Positions 1 through 11,611 are shown, numbered from the stretch's first letter. The stretch: DNA of 47,996 bases from Succinivibrio dextrinosolvens DSM 3072 (GCF_900167015.1 NZ_FUXX01000019.1:1-47996); one strand, 5' to 3'. The notes: generated by a model not told the origin, from the letters alone. Made by a program: numbers and translations.

Positions 1-180
1 ATGATAACTGGTAGTGCCACCACCTTTGTAATCTTTAAGAATATTGGAGATATCAAGTTTATCAACAATTGTACTTACGAGTCTGACGGGATCTGAAGGG
101 GAGATAAAATCACCAATACAAGGAGGAAGTAAGGCTAAATCATCTTGAATATAGGGTTTGAAAAGATCTTCTTTATCCAT
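1..180 (-). CDS. IS1182-like transposase, N-terminal part (cut by window edge)
   Basis: The minus strand reads from an ATG at 180 without a stop to the window edge, giving 60 residues. The stretch FKPYIQDDLALLPPC, then DPVRLVSTIVDKLD and YKGGGTTSYH, matches the start of IS1182/IS5-type DDE transposases of the DUF772 class. In that class an 'FKPY..Q..LLPP' motif, 'HPVR', and a 'Y.GGG..SYHP' motif follow one another in this order. The catalytic DDE residues and the distal end of the element lie outside the window, so I cannot tell whether the copy is intact. The upstream terminal repeat is not obvious in 181-317. It marks an insertion to the left of the DUF4357 gene. Confidence 0.75.
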   Translation of the reverse strand, partial: MDKEDLFKPYIQDDLALLPPCIGDFISPSDPVRLVSTIVDKLDISNILKDYKGGGTTSYH

Positions 181-395
181 AACGATATTACCAATAATAT
201 AACTCTTTATATTATTAAGTATAGTATATTAACTTTGTATATCAAGGAAATAGATAAAGTTTTAATATAAAAATATTATCAATAATGTTAATAAAACCAC
301 AAAATTTAGGTAAAAATAGAGGGCGACCTTTTTAGTCACCCTCTTTTCTATGTTAAAATTGTCATAAATAAAGAAGTAATAATCAGCATCTATTT
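181..395. other. AT-rich intergenic region between transposase and DUF4357 gene
   Basis: The region has no credible coding sequence. It holds the transposase 5' flank, a rightward hairpin terminator at 318-348, and the leader of the gene at 396. No good Shine-Dalgarno sequence precedes that gene's ATG. A terminator reading rightward, with no rightward gene visible before it, suggests it belonged to a gene now separated or replaced by the insertion. Confidence 0.5.
318..348 (+). terminator. Rho-independent terminator
   Basis: A 10-bp stem with one mismatch pairs 318-327 with 335-344 around a short T-rich loop and is followed by a T tract. No rightward gene precedes it within the window. Confidence 0.6.
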
Positions 396-887
396 ATGGC
401 AGAAAAAGAAGTAAGTTTTATAACAGATCTTCATGGCAAAAAAACACACGCTATTTTGCCAATCAACGTATATAACCAGCTGATTGCCTTACGTGAGCTT
501 ATAAAAAATACCGCTCCTTTAGGTGCTCACGAGATTTATACATTCAGTATCAGAAACATAAGTGCAAAAGGTTATCCCGAAGGAACTCGAAGCAAGCCTC
601 ATTTTGTAGTTTTAAAAGGTTCTCAGGCTGTTCTTCAGCCAGTCGATTCAGTACCACAAAACATCAGCAATATTAGAGAAGATTTGCTTTCTGACGGGAC
701 TTTAGAATTAGATCCGATAAATAACTGTTTTGTTTTCGCAAAAGATCTTAAGTTTCAAAGTGCAAGTGCTGCAGCTGCAATAGTAGCAGGCAATGTACGG
801 AACGGACTTGATGTTTGGATAAACAGAGAAGGTTTTACGCTAAAGGAATCAGGTTACGGACTAAAAAAAACAAAGCGTGCTAAATAA
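396..887 (+). CDS. DUF4357 protein with antitoxin-like N-terminus
   Basis: The protein has 163 residues. The C-terminal part (about 115-155) carries the DUF4357 pattern, FQSASAAAAIVAGNVRNG followed by an 'xxTLKE'-like end. This domain is often attached to nucleases or restriction-associated proteins, and its function is unsettled. The N-terminal 35 residues (FITDLHGKKTHAILPINVY) resemble the opening of Phd/YefM-like antitoxins, which typically read 'ITD..GK...VLPI..Y..L'. No toxin gene is adjacent: the next gene, 13 bp downstream, is an rRNA methyltransferase and probably co-transcribed. There is no clear ribosome-binding site. The domain call is fairly firm; the antitoxin resemblance is an inference from a short motif. 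Confidence 0.7.
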   Translation: MAEKEVSFITDLHGKKTHAILPINVYNQLIALRELIKNTAPLGAHEIYTFSIRNISAKGYPEGTRSKPHFVVLKGSQAVLQPVDSVPQNISNIREDLLSDGTLELDPINNCFVFAKDLKFQSASAAAAIVAGNVRNGLDVWINREGFTLKESGYGLKKTKRAK

Positions 888-900
888 TTGAGAGGTCATT

Positions 901-2364
901 ATGACATTTGAAAAGAAAGATAGCAGAAAACAGTCTGCACATTATAAAAATAAGAATAAACCAGTAGCACACTCAAATAACCAAAAGGATAATCAGACCG
1001 AATTTAAAAAAGACAGAAAATTCTCTGGTAAAAAAGATTTTTCAAGAAACAGCGATAACAAAAGAACAGCTTTCAAACCAAGAAATTCAGATAAATTCAA
1101 ATTCAGAGAAGAAAGCAGACTGGCTGACACTCAGGCTCATACAGAACACGTAAAACGCAAAGGTTTTTCTGAGTTCCAGCTAAGACTTGTAACCTCAATT
1201 CTTGAGGATGTTCTTGTAATGCACAACTCTCTGGACAGAGCATATGCATTCTGGTTCAACAAAGTAAAAATTGATCCTGTAGAACAGGGATTCCTGATTA
1301 AACAGATAAACTTCATGTTCTCAAGATTATCTCTGTTTGCATTCGTTTCTAACTTAAAGCGTCCTTCTGATTTTGAACGTCATGTTGGCAGATTAACATT
1401 CGCATACTGCGCGTACAAAGACTGGCCTCTTCCAGAACTTGAAGGTGAAGAGGGATTTGATCGCAGAGGCCTGAAAAAGCGCATCGCAGAAGCAAAAGAC
1501 GATCCTCTATACAATGATGGATGTCCTCTATGGCTACAGGAACTTGGATACTCTGAACTGAAATCTAAATGGGACGAGGAACGTAAAGCATTAGGAGGAG
1601 AGTCACACAGATTCATCAGAACAAACACCATTAAGGGTACACGTGATGAACTAGCTCATAAACTATCTGATGAAGGTGTTGTTACCAAATCAGTCGGAGG
1701 CGTACCATTAGCATTGGAAGTAACCTCCAATTCTGCTTTATTCAGAACAAAAGCCTTTAAGGAAGGTTTATTCGAACAGCAGGATGCAGGTTCTCAGCTT
1801 ATCGGTCAGTTTGTTGATGCAAAGAGCGGAGAAAGGGTTATCGATGCATGTGCCGGTTCAGGCGGCAAGACACTTCAGTTAGCAGCTTCAATGGAAGGCA
1901 AAGGCGTAATTATCGCAATGGATACTGAAGCCTGGAAGCTTGAAGATCTGAAAAAGAGAGCTAAGAGAGCAGGAGCATTTAATATTGAGCCTAGACTTAT
2001 CGATTCAACAAAGGTTATCAAGAGAATGGTTGAATCTGCAGATAAGGTTCTAATCGATGCACCTTGTTCTGGAACCGGTGTAATCAGAAGAATGCCAGAT
2101 TCAAAGTGGAGAGATGGAAGAGAGCATCTAAAAGAGCTTAGAGATGTTCAGGCAGACATTCTTGAAAGATACAGCAAGATGGCAAAGGTTGGTGGTTATG
2201 TTATTTACTCAACATGCTCAATCATGCCATCTGAAAATGAAAAGCAAATCGAGAAATTCCTTGAGAACAATCAGGGGAAATTTGAACTTGTCGAAGACAA
2301 GCATATTATGCCATCATCAGGCTTTGATGGTTTCTACATGGCAAAACTAAAGAGAATCGGCTAA
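901..2364 (+). CDS. RsmB/NOP-family RNA (cytosine-5) methyltransferase
   Basis: This 487-residue protein methylates cytosine at C5 in rRNA using S-adenosylmethionine. Residues 1-85 are a lysine/arginine-rich, low-complexity extension. Residues 88-235 form a helical N-terminal RNA-binding region. The Rossmann methyltransferase domain has the SAM loop ACAGSGG at 317-323, motif IV DAPCSGTG at 386-393 (Cys389) and motif VI YSTCS at 436-440 (Cys439). The last two supply the paired cysteines of the NOL1/NOP2/Sun class. A member of the RsmB or RsmF group is likely, but the exact target base cannot be read from the sequence. A GAGG ribosome site precedes the ATG. The gene ends at tandem terminators shared with convergent deaD. 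Confidence 0.85.
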   Translation: MTFEKKDSRKQSAHYKNKNKPVAHSNNQKDNQTEFKKDRKFSGKKDFSRNSDNKRTAFKPRNSDKFKFREESRLADTQAHTEHVKRKGFSEFQLRLVTSILEDVLVMHNSLDRAYAFWFNKVKIDPVEQGFLIKQINFMFSRLSLFAFVSNLKRPSDFERHVGRLTFAYCAYKDWPLPELEGEEGFDRRGLKKRIAEAKDDPLYNDGCPLWLQELGYSELKSKWDEERKALGGESHRFIRTNTIKGTRDELAHKLSDEGVVTKSVGGVPLALEVTSNSALFRTKAFKEGLFEQQDAGSQLIGQFVDAKSGERVIDACAGSGGKTLQLAASMEGKGVIIAMDTEAWKLEDLKKRAKRAGAFNIEPRLIDSTKVIKRMVESADKVLIDAPCSGTGVIRRMPDSKWRDGREHLKELRDVQADILERYSKMAKVGGYVIYSTCSIMPSENEKQIEKFLENNQGKFELVEDKHIMPSSGFDGFYMAKLKRIG

Positions 2365-2367
2365 TAA

Positions 2368-2387
2368 AAAAGGCCTTACGGCCTTTT
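2368..2387 (+). terminator. Bidirectional rho-independent terminator
   Basis: A perfect 8-bp stem (2368-2375 with 2380-2387) has a TTAC loop. The A-rich left and T-rich right flanks allow termination of the methyltransferase gene on the plus strand and of deaD on the minus strand. Confidence 0.8.
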
Positions 2388-2400
2388 CTTAAGAATTCAT

Positions 2401-2422
2401 AAATCCCACTTACGTGGGATTT
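2401..2422 (+). terminator. Second rho-independent terminator
   Basis: A perfect 9-bp stem (2401-2409 with 2414-2422) also has a TTAC loop and is followed by a T run on the plus strand. It backs up the hairpin just upstream and sits 10 bp from the deaD stop. Confidence 0.8.
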
Positions 2423-2431
2423 TTTATTGCT

Positions 2432-4417
2432 TTAGAAACCTTCTCTTCTACCAGAGAATGAAGATCTAAAGCCTGACTTAGAGCCTTTATCGCCACGCTT
2501 TAAACGGCCTCTATCAGAACCGAAATCCAAGCGTTCTCTTCTATCAGAACGAGAGCCTCTTGAGCCACCTTCAAATTTTCTAAAATCCTTTCCTGAATGA
2601 CGGCCCTGACGATCAAACTTGTCATCACCAAAACGATCATTCTTTCTGTTTCTATCTCTGTTACCACGAGAACGAGGTGGTTCTGCAGTATATAAACGGA
2701 GATCTAAAGGTCTGCCGCAAACTCTTGCCTGAGCAAGAATATGCATTGTATCTTTTGGCATTCCATCAGGAAGATCAACAGTAGTAAAGGTGTCGAAAAT
2801 TGAGATTTCACCGATAAACTTAGACTCGATGTTACCCTCATTAGCAATTGCACCAACAATCTGACCAGGTTTTACACCATCCTTTCTACCAACAGCAACT
2901 CTAAAACGAACCATTGCCATATCAGGATACTCACGTAATGGAGCAGCTTCAGCTGATGGAAGACCTCTTCTCTGACCTCTTTCAGAATAATTATCATCAT
3001 CAAAGGTTCTCATGCGAGGTTCTGGCTTTGAATCATCTAATAACAGGGTTCCATCTTTCTGAACCATCTTGGCAAGTGCAGCACATAGAGTTTCAACTTC
3101 GATAGAATCATCAGACAGAAGTTCAGAGATAACCTCTTCGTACATCTCAAGATTACCCTCTGCAATTGTCTCCATAACCTGATTTTTGAAGTTCTCAAGA
3201 CGAGCCTTATTAACATCTGCAACAGAAGGCATCTGCATTGGCTCAATCTTCTGACCGGTTACGCGTTCAATTAGACGTAGAGCTCTTCTCTCACGGGGTG
3301 AAACGAACAGAATTGCTTCACCAGTTCTGCCGGCACGACCTGTTCTACCGATACGATGAACATATGACTCTGCATCATAAGGAATATCATAGTTGAATAC
3401 GTGGGTAATTCTATCAACATCAAGACCACGTGCAGCAACGTCTGTTGCAATAATGATATCTAGATGACCTGCCTTCAATCTGTCAATAATCTTCTCACGC
3501 TGACGCTGAGGAATATCTCCATGAAGAGCTGCACAGGCAAGACCACGAGCCATAAGCTTGTTAGAAACATCTTCTGCATCAGTCTTGGTTCTTACGAAAA
3601 CAATAACTGCATCGTAATTCTCAACCTCAAGAATACGAGTCATTGCATCAATCTTATGTGCACCTGATGCAATCCAGTATCTCTGGTGAACTGTAGTAGC
3701 AGTAGTTGTCTTTGACTCAATTCTTACGTCAACAGGCTCTGTTAAGTGATTCTTTGCAATCTTCGCAATAACAGGAGGCATTGTTGCTGAAAAAAGAACG
3801 GTCTGTCTTGAATCAGGAGTATTGCTCAAAATCCAGTCAACATCGTCAATAAAGCCCATTCTTAACATTTCGTCAGCTTCATCGATAACCATGAATGAAA
3901 GGCTAGATAAATCAACCTTACCTCTCTCAATCAGATCGATAAGTCTACCAGGGGTAGCAACAACAACCTGAGCACCGTGTCTTAGTGTTCTGATCTGGTT
4001 TTCATATGAAGCTCCACCGTAGATAGGTGCAACTCTAAAATCTTTAATATACTTTGAAAAACTCTGACAAGCTTCTGCTGACTGAATTGCAAGCTCACGG
4101 GTTGGCTCTAAAATTAAAGCCTGAATACAGCTTTTCTTGCAGTCGATTCTTGAAAGAATAGGTAATGAGAATGCAGCTGTCTTACCAGTACCAGTCTGTG
4201 CCTGTCCAATCATATCCTTACCGGATAAAACAACTGGAATTGATCTTTCCTGAATAGGAGTAGGAGATTCAAATCCTAAATCATGTACAGCACGAAGAAC
4301 TTCTTTGCTTAAACCTAAATCATCGAAAGTAACGATAGATTCTTCTGACTGTGAAACCAATAAACTCTCGTCGCCGCCAACAGTGGTAGCGATATTTTTT
4401 TCAATTAACTCTGACAT
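2432..4417 (-). CDS. deaD: DEAD-box ATP-dependent RNA helicase DeaD/CsdA
   Basis: This 661-residue helicase unwinds structured RNA in ribosome assembly and mRNA turnover, and in this family it is classically important in the cold. It has a Q-motif near residues 31-60, Walker A AQTGTGKT at 73-80, PTREL at 105-109, DEAD in IDEADEML, SAT in LFSATMPP, and motif VI HRIGRTGRAGRTG. A DbpA/CsdA-type RNA-binding domain follows at about 500-565 (VRFRVAVGRKDG). The C-terminal 90 residues are rich in Arg, Gly and Asp, as in CsdA. A GGAG ribosome site lies 5 nt before the ATG and forms part of a small hairpin. The gene stands alone, convergent with the methyltransferase and divergent from leuA. Confidence 0.95.
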   Translation of the reverse strand: MSELIEKNIATTVGGDESLLVSQSEESIVTFDDLGLSKEVLRAVHDLGFESPTPIQERSIPVVLSGKDMIGQAQTGTGKTAAFSLPILSRIDCKKSCIQALILEPTRELAIQSAEACQSFSKYIKDFRVAPIYGGASYENQIRTLRHGAQVVVATPGRLIDLIERGKVDLSSLSFMVIDEADEMLRMGFIDDVDWILSNTPDSRQTVLFSATMPPVIAKIAKNHLTEPVDVRIESKTTTATTVHQRYWIASGAHKIDAMTRILEVENYDAVIVFVRTKTDAEDVSNKLMARGLACAALHGDIPQRQREKIIDRLKAGHLDIIIATDVAARGLDVDRITHVFNYDIPYDAESYVHRIGRTGRAGRTGEAILFVSPRERRALRLIERVTGQKIEPMQMPSVADVNKARLENFKNQVMETIAEGNLEMYEEVISELLSDDSIEVETLCAALAKMVQKDGTLLLDDSKPEPRMRTFDDDNYSERGQRRGLPSAEAAPLREYPDMAMVRFRVAVGRKDGVKPGQIVGAIANEGNIESKFIGEISIFDTFTTVDLPDGMPKDTMHILAQARVCGRPLDLRLYTAEPPRSRGNRDRNRKNDRFGDDKFDRQGRHSGKDFRKFEGGSRGSRSDRRERLDFGSDRGRLKRGDKGSKSGFRSSFSGRREGF

Positions 4418-4421
4418 TTTT

Positions 4422-4440
4422 GCTCCGATAAAAGAGGAGC
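4422..4440 (-). promoter_or_regulatory. deaD leader hairpin that includes the ribosome-binding site
   Basis: In the deaD transcript, GCTCC (4440-4436) can pair with GGAGC (4426-4422) across a 9-nt loop. The 3' arm is the Shine-Dalgarno sequence itself, 5 nt before the start codon. A 5-bp stem is weak, so this may be a small thermo-sensitive or trans-acting control point, or chance. Confidence 0.4.
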
Positions 4441-4599
4441 GTCCCTTCTTAACGATATGATCTATATGACCTATAGATTAACAAATCTGAAAATACTATA
4501 CAGATACACGCAAATGAGCCAAAAACCCGCGGCTCAAGAAAAGAAAAATAGACACGCCTCAAAACTAATCGTGCAATTATACTTAAAATGTGAGCTGTG

Positions 4600-4954
4600 T
4601 TGCAATATTTTATTCATTTAATTATACGCAAAAATCTAACATATTGATTAATAGATTTATTATTTATCCATTCGGTTTCAATTGCAAAATCATCATATTT
4701 TGTAAAAGAATAAAATATACATTTTCCTTATTGAAGTTTTACAAAAAACATATATTTTGCAAACATAACCATGCACTAAAATATTACATAATAAATCAAT
4801 ATTGCAATTCTTTTTCGTTATATTTCAGTATATTAATATTTTTAATAATTAAATTTTGTGAAAACTTATTGAATTGCAATATTACGGTGTTATGATGTCA
4901 AAAATACGATACAGCGTTTAATCTAATTTTTTTCAAAATTATCAAGTTTTGCAA
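4600..4954. promoter_or_regulatory. Six TTGCAA sites upstream of leuA
   Basis: The palindrome TTGCAA occurs at 4600, 4682, 4757, 4802, 4874 and 4949. Successive start-to-start distances are 82, 75, 45, 72 and 75 bp. The 4874 copy overlaps the last base of the likely leuA -35 box, and the 4949 copy lies in the leader just before the ribosome site. Such a repeated, roughly helically phased site suggests a cooperative DNA-binding regulator of the leucine operon. A LysR-type protein (IlvY- or LeuO-like) is one possibility. The regulator is not identified here. Confidence 0.45.
4869..4896 (+). promoter_or_regulatory. Probable leuABCD promoter
   Basis: A -35 box TTGAAT (4869-4874) and a -10 box TATGAT (4891-4896) are 16 bp apart. 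A TGT just before the -10 forms an extended -10 element. Transcription would start near 4903, leaving a leader of about 68 nt. I found no leucine-rich leader peptide or attenuator hairpin in it. Confidence 0.6.
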
Positions 4955-4970
4955 AATAAGGAACGGTAAT

Positions 4971-7636
<2,666 letters not shown>

Positions 7637-7675
7637 TATCTGACTACAGTTATTAGAACACATAGGTTTCATAAA

Positions 7676-9079
7676 ATGGGAAAAACACTTTATCAGAAGG
7701 TTTACGACAGCCACATAGTCTTTGAACAGGAAGGAGAGCTGCCAACCTTATATATAGACAGACAGCTTGTCCATGAAGTAACTTCACCTCAGGCATTCTC
7801 AGGAATAGAAAACTCCGGAAGAAAGCTTCACAGACCAGATCTGCATCTTGCAACCATGGATCATGATATCTCCACAAAAGAGCAGACTATAGAGGCCTGT
7901 TCTCCAATGGCTCAGGAACAGATCCGAGCTCTTATGAGAAACACAGAGAAATTCGGAGTTAAATTCTTCGGTTTTGGAGATGATAATCAGGGGGTGGTTC
8001 ATATTATTGGGCCTCAGACTGGATTTACCCTTCCAGGAACAACCTTAGTTTGCGGTGACTCTCACACAGCAACCCACGGAGCATTTGGTGCACTTGCATT
8101 TGGTATAGGAACATCAGAAGTTGAGCATGTTATGGCAACTCAGACTCTAAAGCAGGGGCGCCTGAAAACCATGAAGATCAACTGCACCGGTACACTGAAA
8201 AAAGGTGTTTATGCAAAGGATCTGATTCTGGCTATTATTGCAAAGCTTACTACTGCAGGAGGAACCGGTTATGCAGTTGAATTCTGCGGTGAAGCTGTAA
8301 GAGCTCTGTCCATGGAAGGTAGAATGACTCTGTCTAATATGGCAATTGAATTCGGAGCTAAAGCAGGAATGATTGCTCCGGATGAAACAACCTTTGAATA
8401 CCTTAAGGGCAGAATGTTTTCTCCTAAGGGAGAGGAATTTGATAAAGCAGTTGAGTACTGGAAGACCTTAAAGTCAGATGATGATGCTATCTTTGATAAA
8501 GAAGTTACTCTGGATGCATCGGCACTAGAACCATTTGTTACCTGGGGAACCAATCCTGGTCAGGGTGCTGCAATTACATCAACTGTACCATCACCTTCAG
8601 ATTACTCTGATCCTGTTGTAGCTAAATCATGCAGCAGTGCTCTTGAGTATATCGGACTTAAGAGTGGAGATAAGCTGATTGGTACACCTGTTGACTACGT
8701 CTTCATCGGTTCATGTACAAATGGAAGACTTGAAGACTTCAGAGAAGCTGCCAAGATTCTGAAAGGCCACAAGATCGCTCCAAACATCCAGCTTGCTATT
8801 GCGGTTCCAGGCTCAGGATGGGTAAAGAGACAGGCAGAAGCAGAAGGTCTTGATAAAATCTTTATTGAGGCTGGTTTCGAATGGAGACAGCCTGGCTGCT
8901 CAATGTGTCTTGCTATGAATGATGATAAGGCTCCTTCTGGAATTAGAGTTGCTTCAACTTCAAACAGAAACTTTGTAGGCAGACAGGGAAAAGGATCAAG
9001 AACACACCTTATGAGTCCGGCAACAGCTGCAGCTTGTGCTATCAAAGGTGCATTAGCTGACGTAAGAGAGTTCATCTAG
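7676..9079 (+). CDS. leuC: 3-isopropylmalate dehydratase, large subunit
   Basis: This 467-residue subunit of isopropylmalate isomerase belongs to the aconitase superfamily and acts with LeuD. Cysteines for the [4Fe-4S] cluster are visible in FIGSCTNGR and in PGCSMC near the C-terminus. [14 protein letters not shown] and [16 protein letters not shown] are family signatures. Length equals that of the E. coli protein within a residue or two. It lies 39 bp after leuB and 12 bp before leuD in the operon. Confidence 0.97.
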   Translation: MGKTLYQKVYDSHIVFEQEGELPTLYIDRQLVHEVTSPQAFSGIENSGRKLHRPDLHLATMDHDISTKEQTIEACSPMAQEQIRALMRNTEKFGVKFFGFGDDNQGVVHIIGPQTGFTLPGTTLVCGDSHTATHGAFGALAFGIGTSEVEHVMATQTLKQGRLKTMKINCTGTLKKGVYAKDLILAIIAKLTTAGGTGYAVEFCGEAVRALSMEGRMTLSNMAIEFGAKAGMIAPDETTFEYLKGRMFSPKGEEFDKAVEYWKTLKSDDDAIFDKEVTLDASALEPFVTWGTNPGQGAAITSTVPSPSDYSDPVVAKSCSSALEYIGLKSGDKLIGTPVDYVFIGSCTNGRLEDFREAAKILKGHKIAPNIQLAIAVPGSGWVKRQAEAEGLDKIFIEAGFEWRQPGCSMCLAMNDDKAPSGIRVASTSNRNFVGRQGKGSRTHLMSPATAAACAIKGALADVREFI

Positions 9080-9091
9080 GAGACAGTAAGA

Positions 9092-9706
9092 ATGCAGAAA
9101 TTTACGGTTCACACAGGTGTTGCAGTTCCATTAGACTCAGCAAACATCGATACAGATCAGATTATCCCTAAACAGTTTCTTCTTGCTGTGGACAGAAATG
9201 GCTTCGGAGCACATCTTTTCCATGACTGGAGATATCTGGATGATGCAGAAAAACAGCCAAATCCAGACTTTAATTTGAATAAGCCTGAATTTAAAGGAGC
9301 AAGTATTCTTGTTGCCCGTGACAATTTTGGAAATGGCTCCTCAAGAGAGCATGCTCCTTGGGCATTGATGGGTTATGGTTTCAGAGCTGTAATAGCACCA
9401 TCTTTTGCAGATATTTTCTACAATAATTCCTTGGGAAACGGACTACTTCCAGTTAAGCTTACAGCTGATGAAGTAGATGAAATCTTTAAGGTTCTGGATA
9501 AGAAACCAGGAACAGAGATTACAATTTCACTTGAAGATATGACAGTAACCTGTGATAACTTGAACTTTACATTCGATTTGGATCCGTTCCGCAGACACTG
9601 TATGCTTGAAGGTCTGGATGCAATTTCCCTGACTTTACAGCATCAGAAGGAAATCAGTGAATATGAGTCAAAGATGCCGGCATGGATGGCTCACGGAACT
9701 GAATAG
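9092..9706 (+). CDS. leuD: 3-isopropylmalate dehydratase, small subunit
   Basis: This 204-residue partner of LeuC provides the swivelling domain of the isomerase. The signature [16 protein letters not shown] is present; most homologues have Cys rather than Asn at the fifth position of it. [10 protein letters not shown] near the N-terminus is also typical. AGGAG before the ATG overlaps the end of leuC. It is the last gene of the operon and is followed by a strong terminator. Confidence 0.97.
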   Translation: MQKFTVHTGVAVPLDSANIDTDQIIPKQFLLAVDRNGFGAHLFHDWRYLDDAEKQPNPDFNLNKPEFKGASILVARDNFGNGSSREHAPWALMGYGFRAVIAPSFADIFYNNSLGNGLLPVKLTADEVDEIFKVLDKKPGTEITISLEDMTVTCDNLNFTFDLDPFRRHCMLEGLDAISLTLQHQKEISEYESKMPAWMAHGTE

Positions 9707-9716
9707 TTGAAATCTG

Positions 9717-9743
9717 AATCAGCACCATTTTACGGTGCTGATT
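9717..9743 (+). terminator. leu operon terminator
   Basis: A perfect 10-bp stem pairs 9717-9726 with 9734-9743 around a 7-nt loop and runs into a TTTTATTTATTT stretch. It separates leuD from the convergent permease gene. Confidence 0.85.
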
Positions 9744-9751
9744 TTATTTAT

Positions 9752-10516
9752 TTACGAGATAAAATCCCAGCAAAGCTTAGCTTCAAATAGAACTATCACC
9801 AGTAACATTATCAGCTTAGTTCCTTTCATTCCTTTTCTAACAAAGAATGAACAGCCTACATAGTTTCCTGCAATATTAAATAATCCAGCAATAAATCCCA
9901 TATAGATAATTACTGAACCATGACTCAGAAACACAGATAGTGCAGCTATATTTGTGGTCAGATTAATGGCCTTTGTTAAACCATTTGCGTTCTGAACAGA
10001 GTATTTAGCAAAAACACAGAACCCAAGTAACAGGAACGTTCCGGTTCCCGGACCATAAAGACCATCATATATTCCCACAGAAAAGGCAATCAAGGCACAG
10101 GTTGAAAGAACATATAACCTGCTGTACTTTGTCTGATCAGGTTCACCGACTTTTCTGTATTTGAGAAGATAAATTGCGGTTAAAGGAAGAACAATCATAA
10201 TTGTTATTTTCAGCTGAGTATCAGGGATCCATAGAGCTAACTTTGCCCCCAGATATGAACCTGAAACCGCGAAAATAACAGCAACAGCTGCGTCTTTATA
10301 ACGAATATAACCTAGTTTTGCATATCTTAACGTTGCAAGGAAGGTTCCCATTGTACTTGACAGCTTATTCGTACCCAAAGCTGTATGAGGAGGGAGTCCA
10401 GATAAAAGATACGCAGGAAGAGAAATAAATCCGCCACCACCGCCCACAGCATCAATAAAACCTGCAAGAAAAACAAGTGGACAGACGATTATGAAGAAAT
10501 ATATGTCCAAAACCAT
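9752..10516 (-). CDS. TSUP (TauE/SafE, YfcA-like) membrane permease
   Basis: The product has 254 residues with about seven or eight hydrophobic segments. The family pattern is clear: AGFIDAVGGGGGFISLP near the N-terminus and ALGTNKLSST shortly after, with a related second-half repeat containing GIYDGLYGPGTGTF. TSUP proteins export small sulfur or carbon anions such as sulfite or sulfoacetate; the substrate here is unknown. I start it at the ATG at 10516, which has AGAGGT 7 nt upstream. An in-frame upstream start at 10540 lacks such a site. It lies downstream of galM on the same strand with an intervening hairpin. Confidence 0.85.
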   Translation of the reverse strand: MVLDIYFFIIVCPLVFLAGFIDAVGGGGGFISLPAYLLSGLPPHTALGTNKLSSTMGTFLATLRYAKLGYIRYKDAAVAVIFAVSGSYLGAKLALWIPDTQLKITIMIVLPLTAIYLLKYRKVGEPDQTKYSRLYVLSTCALIAFSVGIYDGLYGPGTGTFLLLGFCVFAKYSVQNANGLTKAINLTTNIAALSVFLSHGSVIIYMGFIAGLFNIAGNYVGCSFFVRKGMKGTKLIMLLVIVLFEAKLCWDFIS

Positions 10517-10547
10517 TTTTTTTACCTCTGATTTGGACACACATTTT

Positions 10548-10577
10548 ACAGGATCCTTTGGTTGAAATGGATCCTGT
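10548..10577 (-). other. Intercistronic hairpin between galM and permease gene
   Basis: A perfect 9-bp inverted repeat (10548-10556 with 10569-10577) contains a GGATCC palindrome in each arm. It is not followed by a T tract on the minus strand, so it may be an RNA-stability or processing hairpin rather than a terminator. Confidence 0.5.
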
Positions 10578-10588
10578 ATTGATATTTA

Positions 10589-11611
10589 TTAGTTAAATTT
10601 ATAAACAATTGTTTTAACCAGAGGCTTTTCTGGTGTAACAATTGGGTTTAAGTCAGCAAACTGTGGTAAATGAGGGCAATCTGGATAGAATTCAGGCTCA
10701 ATACATACAGCACACTGATCCTTATAGATTTCACCATTATCTCTTGCAGGAATAGCACTATCTCCCTGATTTACATAGTTTCCAGTGTACATCTGGAATG
10801 CAGGATAATCAGTATACATCTCCATTGAAAGCTTTCTGTCATCTGAAGTCAGCTTAATGAAAGGCTTTGTGATATCTCCCTTGATTAGGAATGGGTGATC
10901 ATATCCTAAAGCAGCAGTCATCTGATCATCCTTTCTAAAATCGCGAGCTAATGTTTTCTCTGAAGTAAAATCAAAAGCACCACCAGCAACCTTTCTCACC
11001 TCTCCTGTAGGAATAGAGGTATCATCTAAAGGAAGGAATTCTGTTGAATCCATCTTTACAGTATGGTTCATAACAGAACTGTTAAAACCGTTCAGATTAA
11101 AGTATGAATGATTGGTGATACATGCATAACACTTAGCATCACACTTACCAACGTACTCTATCTTTAACTCATTTTCCTCTGATACAGTGTAAACGACAGT
11201 TAAATCAAAGTTTCCTGGGAAGCCCATATCTCCATCAGGAGAATGTAAAGTGTAGGTTAAAGAATTAGCTGATTTTGACTGTAAGGTGAAACGTCTCTTG
11301 TCAAAACCGTCAACACCGCCATGAAGACAGTGTTTAGCGCCAGAATTTAACTTGTATTTCTTTCCATCAATTTCAAATTCTGAATTTGCAATTCTATTTG
11401 CAAATCTGCCAATAGTTGCATTGAAAAAGCAGCTCTGCTTTGACCAGTCTGCAGGATCCTTTAAGCCTAAAACAACTTCACGGGAAGTTTCATTCTTAAC
11501 AGGTACCTTGCAGGAAATAACTGTTGCGCCCCAGTCCATAATAGTTACAGACATGCCCTTAGTATTTGATATTGTTTCCAGTTTTGGATTAACTGAATAC
11601 TGCTCGCTCAT
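10589..11611 (-). CDS. galM: Aldose 1-epimerase (mutarotase)
   Basis: This 340-residue enzyme interconverts alpha and beta anomers of galactose or glucose. KHCLHGGVDGFDKRRF and TNHSYFNLNG carry the conserved histidines, and CIEPEFYPDCPH holds the catalytic glutamate. The length fits E. coli GalM (346). No signal peptide is seen, so it is cytoplasmic. No other gal gene is nearby. AAGGA precedes the ATG. A perfect LacI-type operator overlaps the presumed -35 region, so a sugar-responsive repressor probably controls it. Confidence 0.93.
   Translation of the reverse strand: MSEQYSVNPKLETISNTKGMSVTIMDWGATVISCKVPVKNETSREVVLGLKDPADWSKQSCFFNATIGRFANRIANSEFEIDGKKYKLNSGAKHCLHGGVDGFDKRRFTLQSKSANSLTYTLHSPDGDMGFPGNFDLTVVYTVSEENELKIEYVGKCDAKCYACITNHSYFNLNGFNSSVMNHTVKMDSTEFLPLDDTSIPTGEVRKVAGGAFDFTSEKTLARDFRKDDQMTAALGYDHPFLIKGDITKPFIKLTSDDRKLSMEMYTDYPAFQMYTGNYVNQGDSAIPARDNGEIYKDQCAVCIEPEFYPDCPHLPQFADLNPIVTPEKPLVKTIVYKFN

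Noticed and set aside
4590-4895. A 101-codon open frame upstream of leuA
   Set aside because: It is very AT-rich, with Ile/Phe/Lys/Asn composition expected from spacer DNA. It overlaps the promoter and the TTGCAA sites, and has no ribosome site.
4897-4970. A leucine leader peptide (leuL-like attenuator)
   Set aside because: No short ORF with leucine codons and no terminator/antiterminator pair is visible in the 68-nt leader.
10548-10577. Terminator between galM and the TSUP gene
   Set aside because: The stem is good, but the minus strand continues AAAATG rather than into a T tract.
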